This document shows positions 60,430 to 61,434 of a stretch of DNA of 61,434 nucleotides, piece after piece. Under the pieces are notes generated by a model. The model saw only the letters and a list, made by a program, of their open reading frames with translations, was not told where the DNA came from and did no database searches. This DNA comes from Prorocentrum cordatum (taxonomy: Eukaryota > Sar > Dinophyceae > Prorocentrales > Prorocentraceae). Numbering within the stretch: the first letter of the stretch is position 1; every line of letters begins with the position of its first letter. The stretch is from assembly GCA_963575745.1 (NCBI GenBank), contig CAUYUJ010018563.1, forward strand, positions 1 to 61,434, read 5' to 3'. The translations under genes and the position numbers were made by a program.

Positions 60430-61434
60430 GGGGGGTTCCGGGGGCGCCAGAGGTGCCCAAGACTGACCTAGAGAGCTCCGACTCGCCCCCGAGCCGCCAG
60501 AAAATAATTCTCAGACGCCCGTGATAACATCCAGATGGCCTACACCGCTCCCAGGGCGCTCCACGAAGGCTTCCAGACGGCCCAAAAGGACCCCCTCGGA
60601 CGTTCCAAGGGGGTTTTTCAGACGCCCCCCAAGAGAGCCCCAAGAGGTCAACTTTATTGGTTTTCCATGTGTTTTTGATGGTTCCGGGCCTTGCGTTTTT
60701 TCGGCTCGCCGGCGCTCTGGATCAGCCCCAGCAGCTCCAAAACTTGCCCCAAGATTCTTTCAGAGGCTCCCAAGAGGGCATTCTCGCTGCCCAAGAGGCC
60801 CCACCGAAGGCCCAAGAGACCTGCAGGACAGCCCACAACGGCTACAAATCGCTAAGACATCACCTCCAGACGCTCACCGCGCCTCCCAGGTCGTCCACGA
60901 CGATCCATAGGCACTGAGCTTCCAGACAGCCCACAGCGCTCCCAAAGCGCTCCAAGAGGGATCCAAGGCGCCTCCAAGGCAGCCCAACCAGCACACGAAA
61001 GCTCACCCTAAGACCGCACAAGAGGCCCCGGCCCTCGAGAGGGCGCCGAGACTGCCCGCGACGCATCAAATACTGCCCAAGAGACCTCCAGGACAGCCGA
61101 AGAATGTCCCGAATCGCTGGAAAATCACTCCCAGACGCTCACGACGGCACCCACGTGGCCCACACCGCCCCCAAGGCGCTCGTTGACAGCTTCCAGACGG
61201 CCCACAACGCCCCCAGAATGTTTCCAAACGATTCCCGAACGCCCCCCGAGAGGGCCCCACGAAGCACAATTGATTCGTTTTGCTGCATTTTGTGCAGGTT
61301 TTTCGGGCTTCCGCCTTTTCGGCTCGCCGACGCTCCAAAACTAGCCCCAAGACCGTTTCAGAGGCCCCCAAGAAGGCACCCACACTGCCCAAGAGGCCCC
61401 TCCGAAGCCCCAAGACACCTTCAGGACAGCCCGA
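60430..61434. repeat. CCCAAGAGGC-type degenerate minisatellite with 0.6 kb higher-order unit
   Basis: The spacer (TTTTCCATGTGTTTTTGATG, then TTTTTTCGGCTCGCCGGCGC) at about 60658-60720 recurs at about 61270-61332, about 610 bp later, with CAAGATTCTTTCAGAGGC / CAAGACCGTTTCAGAGGC following in both. Truncated by the window edge. Confidence 0.75.

Overview
This is a eukaryotic nuclear window, most probably from a dinoflagellate. Four things point there. (1) Copies of the dinoflagellate trans-spliced leader (core CCATTTTGGCTCAAG) with tandem truncated relics lie at 17514-17611 (+) and 40021-40057 (-). (2) A broken Ty1/copia gag-protease carries the DPGA-type protease site and CCHC knuckle I know from dinoflagellate elements. 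(3) Decayed LINE pieces (APE-type endonuclease; RNase H) are present. (4) Several DUF4116-like repeat fragments are present. The species is not determinable by eye. A 100-base run of N at 21335-21434 is an assembly gap. I see no intact gene, no tRNA or rRNA, and nothing bacterial.

Layout. 1-6500: trinucleotide repeats (GGA, GAC/GTC, GAT) around a 1.3 kb fold-back element, a 145 bp hairpin and one cysteine-rich exon-like segment. 6500-8650: LINE remnant (RNase H, then a probable C-terminal finger) split by a GGGACACCAC / CGATCTCACTAT minisatellite. 9600-11600: GGA, GAT and AAT-type tracts. 12000-17500: degenerate CCGTCTTGG-type repeats and a 101 bp satellite. 17.5-21.3 kb: spliced-leader relics, two hexanucleotide arrays and the copia gag-protease. 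22-26 kb: a DUF4116 fragment and a tandem array of about 0.77 kb units joined by (TTG)n. 26-31.2 kb: small inverted-repeat elements and another DUF4116 fragment. 32.4-34 kb: LINE endonuclease. 34-44.2 kb: very GC-rich DNA with a decayed, unrecognised repetitive ORF. 44.3-45.9 kb: homopurine and AAT-type tracts. 46-49.5 kb: inverted-repeat element, DUF4116 fragment, and 77 bp and 73 bp satellites. 49.6-53.2 kb: GC-rich minisatellites. 54-59 kb: a 147 bp element with an 8 bp target duplication, more DUF4116 fragments, TTG, TA and TTCTC tracts, and an inverted copy of the 77/101 bp satellite. 59-61.4 kb: CCAAGANGGC-type repeats.

How the parts relate. Nothing here looks like a working operon or gene set. 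The recurring theme is repeat amplification. The same non-coding blocks recur upstream of DUF4116 fragments, which suggests duplicated gene ends rather than independent insertions. Satellite arrays at about 14, 48 and 58 kb share one terminal sequence. Retroelement ORFs are broken by frameshifts and, in the LINE, by microsatellites grown inside the coding sequence. Most long open frames are by-products of triplet repeats or of high GC content and were not annotated as genes.
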